A stretch of DNA of 49,727 nt from Candidatus Latescibacterota bacterium (GTDB taxonomy: Bacteria > JAAXHH01 > JACQVL01), in assembly GCA_016209865.1 (NCBI GenBank), contig JACQVL010000258.1:1-49727 (forward strand). Reading direction: 5' to 3'. Of this stretch, positions 26,286 through 34,230 are shown piece after piece (position 1 is the stretch's first letter; every line of letters starts with the position of its first letter). The position numbers and the translations under genes are program-made. Under the pieces are notes generated by a model, which saw only the letters and a list, made by a program, of their open reading frames with translations, was not told where the DNA came from and ran no database searches.

Positions 26286-27347
26286 TCATCCCCTTTTCTC
26301 CTCTCGCGCCAGCGACGCGAGGCTCTCCGCGTACGGGGTCCGTGCGATCCCCCGTTCAGTAATAATCCCTGAGACGAGACGGGCGGGGGTCACGTCGAAC
26401 GCCGGGTTGTACACCTTGACGCCATCCGGCGCGGTCGGTTTCCCGAACCCGTTCGTGACCTCGACTGGATTCCGCTCTTCGATCGGAATCCCGGCTCCGG
26501 TCGGGATCGAGAGGTCGATCGTGGAGAACGGGGCGGCGACGTAGAACGGGATGTGATGGGCCTGCGCCAGCACCGCCACCCCGTACGTGCCGATCTTGTT
26601 CGCCACATCCCCGTTGGCGGCGATCCGGTCCGCCCCCACCATAATGCAGTCGATCTTCCCCTCTTTCATCACCTGAGCGGCCATGTTGTCACAGATGAGG
26701 GTGACATCAATCCCGGCCTGCATCAGCTCCCAGGCGGTCAGCCGGGCGCCCTGGAGGACGGGCCGCGTCTCGTCGGCGAACACCCGGACCCCCTTGCCGT
26801 CCGCGTGCGCCTGGTAGATGACCGCTAACGCCGTGCCCGCCCCGGCCGTCGCCAGCGCGCCCGCGTTGCAATGCGTCAGCACCGTCTGTCCGTCGTTGAT
26901 GAGGTCTGCCCCGTACTCTCCGATCTTCCGGCAGACCGCCCGGTCTTCCTCCAGGATGGCTAAGGCCTCGTTCAGCAACCCCGTCTGGATGTCCGGGATG
27001 GAGCGCGTCCGGCTGCGCTCCGCGACCGCCCTCATCCGATTGAGCGCCCAGAACAGGTTGACGGCGGTCGGCCGGGTCGCCCCCAGCACCCGGATGACCT
27101 CATCCAGCTCCGCGGTGAACGCCGGATAGTCGCGGGCGCGCGAGTCCTGGATGCCCAGCACCACCCCCAGCGCAGCCGCCACCCCGATCGCCGGCGCGCC
27201 CCGCACCTTCAGGTGCGTGATGGCAGAGGCCAGCTCCCGATAATCCCGGTAGGTCTCGTACACCAGATCATTCGGAAGCCGCGTCTGGTCGAGCATCCGC
27301 ACCGCGCGATGCTCCGCATCCCAGGCGATGGTCGTGAAAGGCGTCAT
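26286..27347 (-). CDS. mtnA: S-methyl-5-thioribose-1-phosphate isomerase (MtnA family)
   Basis: It converts methylthioribose-1-phosphate to methylthioribulose-1-phosphate in methionine salvage. 353 residues. [15 protein letters not shown] near residue 47, the catalytic cysteine in [21 protein letters not shown] near 160, [20 protein letters not shown] near 190 and the catalytic aspartate in [20 protein letters not shown] near 240 are all present. The eIF2B-like fold is shared with ribose-1,5-bisphosphate isomerase, so substrate choice is not certain. The start overlaps the kinase stop upstream (ATGA). No other salvage genes are adjacent. Confidence 0.95.
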   Translation of the reverse strand: MTPFTTIAWDAEHRAVRMLDQTRLPNDLVYETYRDYRELASAITHLKVRGAPAIGVAAALGVVLGIQDSRARDYPAFTAELDEVIRVLGATRPTAVNLFWALNRMRAVAERSRTRSIPDIQTGLLNEALAILEEDRAVCRKIGEYGADLINDGQTVLTHCNAGALATAGAGTALAVIYQAHADGKGVRVFADETRPVLQGARLTAWELMQAGIDVTLICDNMAAQVMKEGKIDCIMVGADRIAANGDVANKIGTYGVAVLAQAHHIPFYVAAPFSTIDLSIPTGAGIPIEERNPVEVTNGFGKPTAPDGVKVYNPAFDVTPARLVSGIITERGIARTPYAESLASLAREEKRG

Positions 27348-28246
27348 TCGAACCGCAACATCTCCATGAACGCGTGCAGCCGTTGGTCGATCTCCCCGTG
27401 AGTCAGCGTGGCCAGCCGTCGGACGCTGAAGTCTTCCACGTTGAACGACGCCATCACGCTGCCATGGATCATCGCCCGTTTCAGGCCGGCGTCATTCGTC
27501 TCCTGCGTCTTGGCGAGATACCCGACAAACCCGCCCGCGAACGAGTCGCCCGCCCCGGTCGGGTCGGTCACCGACACGACCGGATAGGCCGGGACGGCGA
27601 AGTAGGAGTCGTTCGTGACGAGCGTCGCGCCGTGTTCTCCGCGTTTGACGACGACCGCCCGCGGGCCGAATTCGAGGATCCGCCGTGCGGCCCGGACGAG
27701 GTTGAATTCCTGCGCCAGTTGCCGCGCTTCCCCGTCGTTGATGATGAGGACATCCACCCGCGCCAGGGTGCTGAGCAGCGCCGCGTACTTGCCGGTGATC
27801 CAGAAGTCCATCGTGTCACAGATGACGAGCCGCGGCCGGGTGACCTGGTTGAGCACCTCGCTCTGCAACTCCGGGTCGATGTTCGCTAAGAACACAAACT
27901 CCATCTCACGGTGCACGTCCGAGAGCATCGGACGGAACGAGGCGAAGACGTTCAACTGCGTGTCGAGCGTGCGCCGATCGTTCATGTTCGGCTCATACTC
28001 ACCCGCCCACCGGAACGTCTGGCCGTCTGCGACTTCCAGCCCGGAGAAGTCGACCGACCGGTGGCGTAAAAACGCCAGCGCGTCCATCGAAAAATCCTGG
28101 CCGACCACGGCCACGAGGCGAACGGGCGCGAAGAAGCTGGCCGCCGCAGAAAAGTACGTGGCCGACCCCCCGATCGCCTCGGACACCGCTCCGTGCGGGG
28201 TTTTGACCGAGTCGAACGCGACCGACCCAACGACGAGAATGCTCAT
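27344..28246 (-). CDS. PfkB-family sugar/nucleoside kinase
   Basis: 300 residues of the ribokinase fold. The N-terminus SILVVGSVAFDSVKTPHG and the glycine pair GGSATYFSAAASFFAPV match PfkB signature 1. The catalytic DPTGAGDSFAGGFVGYLA near residue 235 is signature 2, with the base aspartate in GAGD. The family phosphorylates sugars or nucleosides; this one looks most like adenosine kinase-type or unknown-specificity members. Overlap with mtnA (ATGA) suggests a joint role, possibly supplying a phosphorylated sugar substrate, which is speculative. Start ATG 28246 has GAGGAG three bases upstream, just after the argS stop. Confidence 0.88.
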   Translation of the reverse strand: MSILVVGSVAFDSVKTPHGAVSEAIGGSATYFSAAASFFAPVRLVAVVGQDFSMDALAFLRHRSVDFSGLEVADGQTFRWAGEYEPNMNDRRTLDTQLNVFASFRPMLSDVHREMEFVFLANIDPELQSEVLNQVTRPRLVICDTMDFWITGKYAALLSTLARVDVLIINDGEARQLAQEFNLVRAARRILEFGPRAVVVKRGEHGATLVTNDSYFAVPAYPVVSVTDPTGAGDSFAGGFVGYLAKTQETNDAGLKRAMIHGSVMASFNVEDFSVRRLATLTHGEIDQRLHAFMEMLRFE

Positions 28247-28253
28247 CGTCTCC

Positions 28254-29954
28254 TCACATCGTCTCCGGCGCGGACACCCCAATGACGGACAGCCCGTTGC
28301 GGAGGACGATCCGCGTGGCGTTGACGAGCGCCAGCCGGCTCTGCGTCAATGCCCGGTCGTCGGTGACCACCCGGTGCCGGTGGTAGAACGGATGGAACGT
28401 CGCCGCCACCTCCCGGACGTACGTGGTCATCCGGTGCGGCTCGAACAGCGTCGCCGCGCTCAGGATGATCTCAGGCAGCCGGCCTAACAGCTTGATGAGC
28501 GCCACCTCCTCCGGCGCCCGCAAGAGGGAGAGATCGACGCGCGCCGCCGGAAGCCGGACGATGCCCTGCTCCTCCGCATGGTGCAGGATGCTCATGATCC
28601 GGGCGTGGGCATACTGGACGTAATACACCGGGTTCTCGTCCGACTGGGCCTTCGCGACGTTCAGGTCGAAGTTCAGATGACTGTGCATATTCCGCATCAG
28701 GAAGAAGAAGCGGACGACGTCCGGCCCGACCTCGTCGAGCAGTTCGTCTAAGGTGACGAAATTGGCCTTCCGCTTCGACATCCGGACCTGCTCCCCATCC
28801 TTCATCAGGGTGACGAACTGGTGGATGAGGACTTTCAGTTTGCTCGTCTCACAGCCCAGCGCGTTCAACCCGGCGATGACTTCCTGGTAGGTCGCGTGAT
28901 GATCCGCCCCGAAGATATCGACGATGAGGTCGAACCCGCGCTCGAATTTATGCTGGTGGTAGGCGATGTCGGGAAGCCGGTACGTCGGCTCGCCGGTGGC
29001 GCTTTTCACGATCACCCGGTCTTGCGGCAGCCCGAAATCTGTGGCTTTAAACCATAAGGCGCCGTCCTTCTCGTAGGCCGCCCCTCGTTGCTTGAATGTC
29101 TCGATCACCGCCGCTACACGCCCCGTCTCGTACAGGTCGGACTCGTTGTAGAACACGTCGAACACGATGCCCAATCGGGCGAGGGTTCCCTTGATATGCT
29201 CGAACATCAACCGTTCGGCGGTTTCTTTGAAGACCGCCAGCTCCCCGCGCTCCGCCGCGCCGACGAGCGTGCCGCCGTGCTGGTCGACGATCGTCTGGGC
29301 GATATCGCGGATGTAGTCCCCCTCGTAGCCGTCCTCCGGGAACGGGTATGGACGGCCGAGCAGTTCCATGTACCGGGCGTAGACGGACTCGGTCAGGAGG
29401 GTCATCTGGCGGCCGGCGTTGTTAAAATAGTACTCGCGCGTGACGACAGACCCGGTCCACTCGAACAGACGGCTGATGGCATCTCCGATGACCGCCTGCC
29501 GGCCGTGACTGACGGCGAGCGGGCCGGTCGGGTTGGCGCTGACGAACTCCACCTGCACCCGCTGGCCCTGGCCGGCCTCACACGCCCCGTAGCGCTCGTC
29601 CGCCGCTTCGATCTCCAGCAGCGTCTCGTTCAGCCATTGGGGCCCCAGGCGGAAGTTGATGAACCCGGGACCGGCCACCCAGACCTCGCTCACCCGGTCC
29701 GGGTCGAACGCCAGCGCACGCACGATCGTCTCGGCGAGCGCACGGGGAGACTGTTTGACCTGCCGGGCGAGCGACAGGGCCAGGCTGGTCGACAGATCCC
29801 CGTGGTCGGGGTTGGTCGGGGCTTCCAGGGGCACCGGCTCGGACGCCCGGTCGCTCCCGTAGAGGGCGGCGACCGCTGTCCGGAGGCCCTGCGTGAGGTA
29901 GTCTCGCACGGTCAGACGGCTGGTGTCGTGCGTGGAGACGGGCTCGTTCGTCAT
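28254..29954 (-). CDS. argS: Arginyl-tRNA synthetase
   Basis: Class I synthetase, 566 residues. The N-terminal add-1 domain, the Rossmann core and the C-terminal DALR anticodon domain are all visible. The HIGH-type motif reads NPTGPLAVSHGRQAVIGD at about 141-158, so the usual HVGH is AVSH, with the first histidine lost. The KMSK-type motif is VRMSKRKANFVTLDELLDEVGPDVVRFFFL near 370. YVQYAHARIMSILHHAEE near 450 and the end FHPFYHRHRVVTDDRALTQSRLALVNATRIVLRNGLSVIGVSAPETM match the anticodon domain. ATG 29954 has GAGGAG upstream. Confidence 0.96.
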   Translation of the reverse strand: MTNEPVSTHDTSRLTVRDYLTQGLRTAVAALYGSDRASEPVPLEAPTNPDHGDLSTSLALSLARQVKQSPRALAETIVRALAFDPDRVSEVWVAGPGFINFRLGPQWLNETLLEIEAADERYGACEAGQGQRVQVEFVSANPTGPLAVSHGRQAVIGDAISRLFEWTGSVVTREYYFNNAGRQMTLLTESVYARYMELLGRPYPFPEDGYEGDYIRDIAQTIVDQHGGTLVGAAERGELAVFKETAERLMFEHIKGTLARLGIVFDVFYNESDLYETGRVAAVIETFKQRGAAYEKDGALWFKATDFGLPQDRVIVKSATGEPTYRLPDIAYHQHKFERGFDLIVDIFGADHHATYQEVIAGLNALGCETSKLKVLIHQFVTLMKDGEQVRMSKRKANFVTLDELLDEVGPDVVRFFFLMRNMHSHLNFDLNVAKAQSDENPVYYVQYAHARIMSILHHAEEQGIVRLPAARVDLSLLRAPEEVALIKLLGRLPEIILSAATLFEPHRMTTYVREVAATFHPFYHRHRVVTDDRALTQSRLALVNATRIVLRNGLSVIGVSAPETM

Positions 29955-29976
29955 GGGTGGCAGTCCACTCCTCGTG

Positions 29977-30423
29977 TCATTCTCGCGGAAGCGCGAACCC
30001 GTCGCCTTCATGACGCTTCTCGTCCTGGACGCGCGGCCCGGCCGTTCGTGACTGGATCGTCCCGGAGGCCGGGTCGAGGAACACGTCCGTCACCGGCGCA
30101 TCCCCCCAGAGCCGCTCCAGGCCGTAAAACACTCGCGTTTCCTGACGGAACACATGCACGACCACGTCCACATAGTCGATCAACACCCACCGCCACGCGG
30201 TCGTCCCTTCCACATGCCAGGGTCTGACCTGCTCCGCCGCCAGCCCGTCCACTACACTCTCGACGATCGCTTTCATCTGGGGCTCGGAGCCAGCGGAGCC
30301 GATCACAAAATAGTCAGCGATGGACGTCAGGTCCTGCAGGTCGAGGATACGGACATCCATCGCTTTTTTAGCGACCAGAGACGCTGCCGCATGCTCGGCC
30401 AGCTCCGCCGCGTTCAATGCCAC
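29977..30423 (-). CDS. rsfS: Ribosomal silencing factor RsfS
   Basis: It binds L14 and blocks subunit joining under starvation. 148 residues, slightly longer than usual. DVRILDLQDLTSIADYFVIGSAGSEPQMKAIVESVVDGL and WRWVLIDYVDVVVHVFRQETRVFYGLERLWGDA are signatures (near 25-60 and 75-110). GTG 30423 start. The last residues (GDGFALPRE) and the TGA stop come from a degenerate ATTCCCGC palindromic repeat at 29978-30000. It sits between the LytR_C protein gene and argS. Confidence 0.94.
   Translation of the reverse strand: MALNAAELAEHAAASLVAKKAMDVRILDLQDLTSIADYFVIGSAGSEPQMKAIVESVVDGLAAEQVRPWHVEGTTAWRWVLIDYVDVVVHVFRQETRVFYGLERLWGDAPVTDVFLDPASGTIQSRTAGPRVQDEKRHEGDGFALPRE
29978..30000. repeat. Degenerate ATTCCCGC-type palindrome at the rsfS 3' end
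   Basis: CATTCTCGCGGAAGCGCGAA resembles the perfect copies at 10008 and 22310. It supplies the rsfS C-terminal codons and stop. Confidence 0.6.
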
Positions 30424-30432
30424 CCCCGTCCG

Positions 30433-30945
30433 CTACTCCTGACTGAGACGGAGCTGATCGTAGTCCTGGCCGATAATCGCCGTCACATCGACCATCCGAT
30501 CATCATTCCGTTGCAGGATGACATGCGTCGTGCCCAGTGCCTGCGCCACCGCCAGCGCCGCGTCCGAGACCGTCGTCTGCCCCCGCCGATCCAGCACGAT
30601 CGTCTCCGGGAACTGGAAATCCTCCGCGTTCTCGATGTTGACGACATCAAACCCCTGAGTGCGCAAGTAATCGCGGACTCGCTGGCCGATACCGACCTTT
30701 CCGCACCCGTTGAGCACCTCCACCTGGACTTTCTCGTGCGCGGGACGGACCGCGGACGTCCTGGGCGGGGTGAGGCGAGAGGACGGCGCGGCCGGCGCCA
30801 GGGCCGAGTACAGGAAATAGCCGTTGAGGCCGACCAGGACGATGATCCCTCCTTCGAGCAGCCAGATACTCGCGCGCCGCCCTCCGGCAGGCTTGGAGAG
30901 CGTCACCGGGGGGATACGTCCCTGTTTGCGGCTTCGCCTCGGCAT
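30433..30945 (-). CDS. Membrane-anchored LytR_C domain protein
   Basis: 170 residues. A basic N-terminus (PRRSRKQGR) precedes one transmembrane helix (SIWLLEGGIIVLVGLNGYFLYSAL, about 27-50) and a Pro/Ser linker. A LytR/CpsA/Psr C-terminal domain follows (VQVEVLNGCGKVGIGQRVRDYLRTQGFDVVNIENAEDF, ending with the typical D...VTAIIGQDYDQL). It lacks the LCP phosphotransferase domain. Such stand-alone LytR_C proteins are often next to rsfS. Start ATG 30945 with GGGAG at eight bases. Confidence 0.9.
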   Translation of the reverse strand: MPRRSRKQGRIPPVTLSKPAGGRRASIWLLEGGIIVLVGLNGYFLYSALAPAAPSSRLTPPRTSAVRPAHEKVQVEVLNGCGKVGIGQRVRDYLRTQGFDVVNIENAEDFQFPETIVLDRRGQTTVSDAALAVAQALGTTHVILQRNDDRMVDVTAIIGQDYDQLRLSQE

Positions 30946-31116
30946 CAACAGCGCTCCCTCGGCGGCTCCGGTCGCAATGTCTTCATCGACGCCGTTCGTG
31001 CGTCTGGTCGGGTCATCAGGATAAGGCGCGGTCTGGAGGAGAGTGGAGAGGTCGAGGACTCAGGGGTGGGGTTCGCGGTGCACAGTACGTCGAGGCAATA
31101 TCAGCGTTCGACATCC

Positions 31117-31145
31117 ACCATACCATCACCCTTTCTAGCCTCCAA
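31117..31145 (-). promoter_or_regulatory. Possible promoter for the lytR_C-rsfS-argS block
   Basis: TTGGAG (31145-31140), 17-bp spacer, TATGGT (31122-31117). Weaker match than the others. It lies in a 229-base gap with no other recognisable feature. Confidence 0.45.
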
Positions 31146-31174
31146 GCCATCCGGTAAGACCGGATTCCGTCAGC

Positions 31175-31723
31175 TTACCGACCCTCATCCCGGAACCAGG
31201 AATCGAACAGGGAAGAGGAAGACGCGCGTGATCTGAGATCCCATCTGTTGTCGTACGGTCCGAAGAGCCCGTACCGGTCTTGAGACCCGTACGTGCTGTA
31301 ATTCACCTGGATTAAGACGTTCTTCGAAGGCCGGTATGTCAGTTCGAACCCCGGCAGCAGCCGGTTCTGACCAGCAACCCCTCGTCCGTTCCCGGGCGAC
31401 GAGAGCTGGTGGAGATACCCCAGATGCACGGTCATCCGGGCGTTGGACGCCAACTGGTAGTGCAGGGAGTTGACGTACAACCCCTGGGCGCGCGAGGCCG
31501 CCCCTCCGGCGGCAACGAGCATCGTGTACTGCTGGGACATCGACAACCGGGCCGGGTCGAACAGCCGGAATCGCCCGGACGGCCCGGTCTGATCCGACAG
31601 ATGCAACCGTGCAGTCCCGACTCGTCCGCCCGTCTCCTGGGCAAGGCGGTCGGGCGTTTGGCTGAACCCCACGGCGGGCATGACGAGCACACAAACCAGG
31701 AGGAACGCAATCCGGCGCGACAT
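31175..31723 (-). CDS. Small secreted or outer-membrane protein of unknown function
   Basis: 182 residues, not recognised. A clear signal peptide (RRIAFLLVCVLVMPAVGFSQ, cleaved about residue 22) precedes a beta-rich mature part with aromatic strands: RMTVHLGYLHQLSS, GFELTYRPSKNVLIQVNYSTYG. This pattern could be a few outer-membrane beta strands or a periplasmic beta-protein. ATG 31723 has AAGGGGAG upstream and a strong promoter at 31806. It is probably monocistronic. Confidence 0.78.
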   Translation of the reverse strand: MSRRIAFLLVCVLVMPAVGFSQTPDRLAQETGGRVGTARLHLSDQTGPSGRFRLFDPARLSMSQQYTMLVAAGGAASRAQGLYVNSLHYQLASNARMTVHLGYLHQLSSPGNGRGVAGQNRLLPGFELTYRPSKNVLIQVNYSTYGSQDRYGLFGPYDNRWDLRSRASSSSLFDSWFRDEGR

Positions 31724-31778
31724 AGGGTCTCCCCTTCTTGGGTCAATGATTCTCCGAGCTTTTCCGAGCTATCTATCT

Positions 31779-31806
31779 AATATAAAGGCTGTTATGAAAA
31801 TGTCAA
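31779..31806 (-). promoter_or_regulatory. sigma70-type promoter for the 31723 gene
   Basis: TTGACA (31806-31801), 16-bp spacer, TATATT (31784-31779). The leader is about 50 bases. Confidence 0.82.
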
Positions 31807-31887
31807 CAATTTTTTGGCCTCGCCCGTGTCATTCGCCACTCTCGTTCTTTTTTCGCCTTTTCGCCCGGTGGGGTAGGAAGGGGGGAT

Positions 31888-32658
31888 TCATCCCGACCGT
31901 CCGGTTCGTTCCTGCATCAGCCGTTCAGCCTGGGCCAACTGTTCCGGGGTGTTGATCCCGACCGTCTCGTCCGCGCGCTCCGCCGTGTACGCGCTCACCC
32001 CCCGGCCCTGGCCGTGCAACAGGTGGATCGTGTCGGTCAGGTAATACTCGCCCTGCCGGTTTGTCGGCTTGAGGCCGGTCAACACCGCGAACAGCGCGCG
32101 GCAATCGAAGCAATACGTCCCGGTGTTGACCTCTGCGATCTGCCTCTCCTCCGGGGTGGCGTCTTTTTCCTCGACGATCCGGATGACCTGCCCCGTCTCA
32201 TCCCGCACGATCCGGCCGAGTCCGAACGGGTCGGGCATCCGCGCGGTCAGGATGGTGACGGCCGCCCGCGTGCGCCCGTGGTGCTCGACCAGGCAGCGGA
32301 GGGTGGGGGCACGAAGCAGCGGGGTGTCGCCTGAGAGGACGAGCAGGACGCCGTCAAACCCGGCGAGCGTCTCGCGCGCCTGGAGGACGGCGTGGCCGGT
32401 GCCTAATTGTTCCCGTTGTTCGACGAACTCGACGGGATAGCCGCGCAGGACGAGTCTCAAGCGTTCTGCCTGATGGCCGATGACGACCAGGATCCGGTCG
32501 GAGGAGATCGCGCGCGCCTCTTCGACGACGTACTCGACCATCGGGCGGCCGCAGAGCGGGTGGAGCACCTTGGCCAGGTCGGAAGACATCCGCGTCCCTT
32601 TCCCCGCCGCCATGATGAGGGAGACCAATCCGGTGGGGTGAGTCGTGGCGGCGTTCAT
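31888..32658 (-). CDS. Nucleotidyltransferase, GlmU N-terminal domain type
   Basis: 256 residues. SLIMAAGKGTRMSSDLAKVLHPLCGRPMVEYVVEEA near residues 14-50 is the pyrophosphorylase signature with the catalytic arginine. EQREQLGTGHAVLQAR near 80 and VLSGDTPLLR near 105 match the UDP-GlcNAc binding core of GlmU, as do EEKDATPEERQIAEVNTGTYCF near 163 and NRQGEYYLTDTIHLL near 200. The C-terminal left-handed beta-helix acetyltransferase domain is absent; the protein stops where it would begin. So it makes a nucleotide sugar, probably UDP-GlcNAc, but cannot acetylate glucosamine-1-phosphate. Its ATG overlaps the kinase stop (ATGA). Confidence 0.92.
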   Translation of the reverse strand: MNAATTHPTGLVSLIMAAGKGTRMSSDLAKVLHPLCGRPMVEYVVEEARAISSDRILVVIGHQAERLRLVLRGYPVEFVEQREQLGTGHAVLQARETLAGFDGVLLVLSGDTPLLRAPTLRCLVEHHGRTRAAVTILTARMPDPFGLGRIVRDETGQVIRIVEEKDATPEERQIAEVNTGTYCFDCRALFAVLTGLKPTNRQGEYYLTDTIHLLHGQGRGVSAYTAERADETVGINTPEQLAQAERLMQERTGRSG

Positions 32659-33320
32659 GAGGGCAGCTCCAGGGTTGAGTGGTCCCGGCTCTGCGGGATG
32701 TAGTACTCGGTGCCGAAGCGCGGCTGTTGGATGAGGTCAACGACGGTGCGGACATTCGTCTCACTGCAGAGGGCGTCGAATTCGTTCGCGTTGACGATCA
32801 GTAAGGGCGTCTCCCAGTAGTGGAGGAAGAAACGGTTGTACATCTCATTCAGCGTCCGGATGTAGTCGGGGGTGGGGCCCTGGTCGAGCGCGGGGCTCCG
32901 CCGGGCGGCCCGTTCGATGAGCTGGTCGGTGCTCGCCTGGAGGTAGATGACCACGTCCGGCTTCGGGATGTCTTTTTCGAGGACGGCCAGCAGATTTTCG
33001 TACAGCTTCAGCTCGCTCTCATCCAGCGTCAGGTTGGCGAAGATCCGGTTCCGGGCGAACAGGTAATCGCTGACCGTGATCTGATGGAAGAGGTCGCGTT
33101 GCGGGAGGGCGAGCAGTTGCTTGTGCCGCTGGAGGAGGAAGCAGACCTCGGTCGGGAACGCATACCGTCGCATATCCTGATAAAAATCGTGCAGGAACGG
33201 GTTGCTGTCGGGGTCTTCGAGGACGAGTTTCGCGTCGAGCTGGCCGGCCAGCCGCCGGGCAAACTCTGTCTTCCCGACGCTGATGACGCCCTCGACCGCG
33301 AGATAGCTGGGAGTCTCCAT
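32655..33320 (-). CDS. Deoxynucleoside kinase
   Basis: 221 residues of the dCK/dGK family. The P-loop EGVISVGKTEFA is at about 10-21. SDYLFARNRIFANLTL near 83 takes the place of the family ERS segment, and VVIYLQASTDQLIERAARRS near 125-145 is the lid-region motif. It salvages deoxynucleosides. It is sandwiched between folK and the GlmU-like gene, a frequent neighbour pattern for folK in many genomes. Confidence 0.93.
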   Translation of the reverse strand: METPSYLAVEGVISVGKTEFARRLAGQLDAKLVLEDPDSNPFLHDFYQDMRRYAFPTEVCFLLQRHKQLLALPQRDLFHQITVSDYLFARNRIFANLTLDESELKLYENLLAVLEKDIPKPDVVIYLQASTDQLIERAARRSPALDQGPTPDYIRTLNEMYNRFFLHYWETPLLIVNANEFDALCSETNVRTVVDLIQQPRFGTEYYIPQSRDHSTLELPS

Positions 33321-33340
33321 AGACGATCCACACCTTCCGG

Positions 33341-33847
33341 CTAAGAGTGAACGGGGACGTACGGATGAACGAGATGATCGACCGGCCCCAGGTCGGCGAG
33401 CAGTCCCGCGATGGATCGCCCGCTGACCGGATGGATGACGTCCGGGGCGATCTCGGCGAAGGGGACGAGGACGAACGCGCGTTCGGCCAGTCGTGGATGG
33501 GGAAGGGTGAGGGCCTGCTGATCGAGGATGACGTCGTGGTAGAGCAGGAGGTCGAGGTCGATCACCCGCGGGCCGTTGCGGACGGAGCGGACGCGGCCGA
33601 CTTGGCGTTCAACCCAGCGCAGCTCCGCCAGCACGTCATGGGGAGAGAGGGTGGTGAGGATTTCGACGACTCCGTTCAAGAACGCGGGTTGTTCGAGCAG
33701 TCCGACCGGCACGGTCTCGTACCACGATGACTGGCGGGTCACGGTGAGGTCCGGGCGGCCACGAAGCAGTGCGAGTGCCCGGCGAACGTGGGACTCCCGG
33801 TCGCCCAGGTTCCCCCCGAGACCGATGTACGCCCGAACAGGACTCAT
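33341..33847 (-). CDS. folK: 2-amino-4-hydroxy-6-hydroxymethyldihydropteridine pyrophosphokinase
   Basis: 168 residues, standard HPPK length. AYIGLGGNLGDRESHVRRALALL opens the protein. SSWYETVPVG near 42, QPAFLNGVVEI near 52 and GPRVIDLDLLLYHDVILD near 95-112, with the metal-binding D-L-D, are diagnostic, as is LTLPHPRLAERAFVLVPFAEI near 115. It catalyses ATP pyrophosphate transfer in folate synthesis, just after FolB. The ATG overlaps the folB stop (ATGA). Confidence 0.97.
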   Translation of the reverse strand: MSPVRAYIGLGGNLGDRESHVRRALALLRGRPDLTVTRQSSWYETVPVGLLEQPAFLNGVVEILTTLSPHDVLAELRWVERQVGRVRSVRNGPRVIDLDLLLYHDVILDQQALTLPHPRLAERAFVLVPFAEIAPDVIHPVSGRSIAGLLADLGPVDHLVHPYVPVHS

Positions 33848-34215
33848 GGATTGAGAGAAGATCGGCTGACCTCGACCTCGACCGAGCCGACGGGGCCCGG
33901 CATCGGCACAAACGGTTTGCGAACCCGGACGATCACCCGCGTGACGGGAAACTGGTGCAGGAGACGCTGGGCGATCTCCCCGGCCAGCGCCTCCAGGAGC
34001 ATCCGGGGCGGGCCTGTGATAATCCGTGCGACTGTCCGGTAGACGGAGACATAATCGATCGCCTCGGCCAGTCTGTCCGTGGCCGCCGCCTGGCTCCAGT
34101 CCCCGCCCAGTTCAACGTCGACTTCAAACAGTTGTCCGCGCTCCCGCTCGTCGGGGTATACCCCATGGTGACCGTACAGCCTGATCGTCCGAAGCCGGAT
34201 CCAGTCGCGTTCCAC
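33844..34215 (-). CDS. folB: Dihydroneopterin aldolase
   Basis: 123 residues. IRLYGHHGVYPDERERGQLFEVDVEL near 10-35 contains the family Y-G-x-H-G signature, and DRLAEAIDYVSVYRTV near 47 matches the conserved DYxxxY segment. LLEALAGEIAQRLLHQFPVTRVIVRVRKP precedes the C-terminus. Forms 6-hydroxymethyldihydropterin for FolK. GTG 34215 is the start, 15 bases after the aminotransferase-like gene. Confidence 0.96.
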   Translation of the reverse strand: MERDWIRLRTIRLYGHHGVYPDERERGQLFEVDVELGGDWSQAAATDRLAEAIDYVSVYRTVARIITGPPRMLLEALAGEIAQRLLHQFPVTRVIVRVRKPFVPMPGPVGSVEVEVSRSSLNP

Positions 34216-34230
34216 GACGCGGAAGCTCCC

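Noticed and set aside
31185-31694. Alternative frame within the small secreted protein gene
   Set aside because: Arg-rich shadow frame without signal peptide; the 31723 frame has a clean signal sequence, ribosome binding site and promoter.
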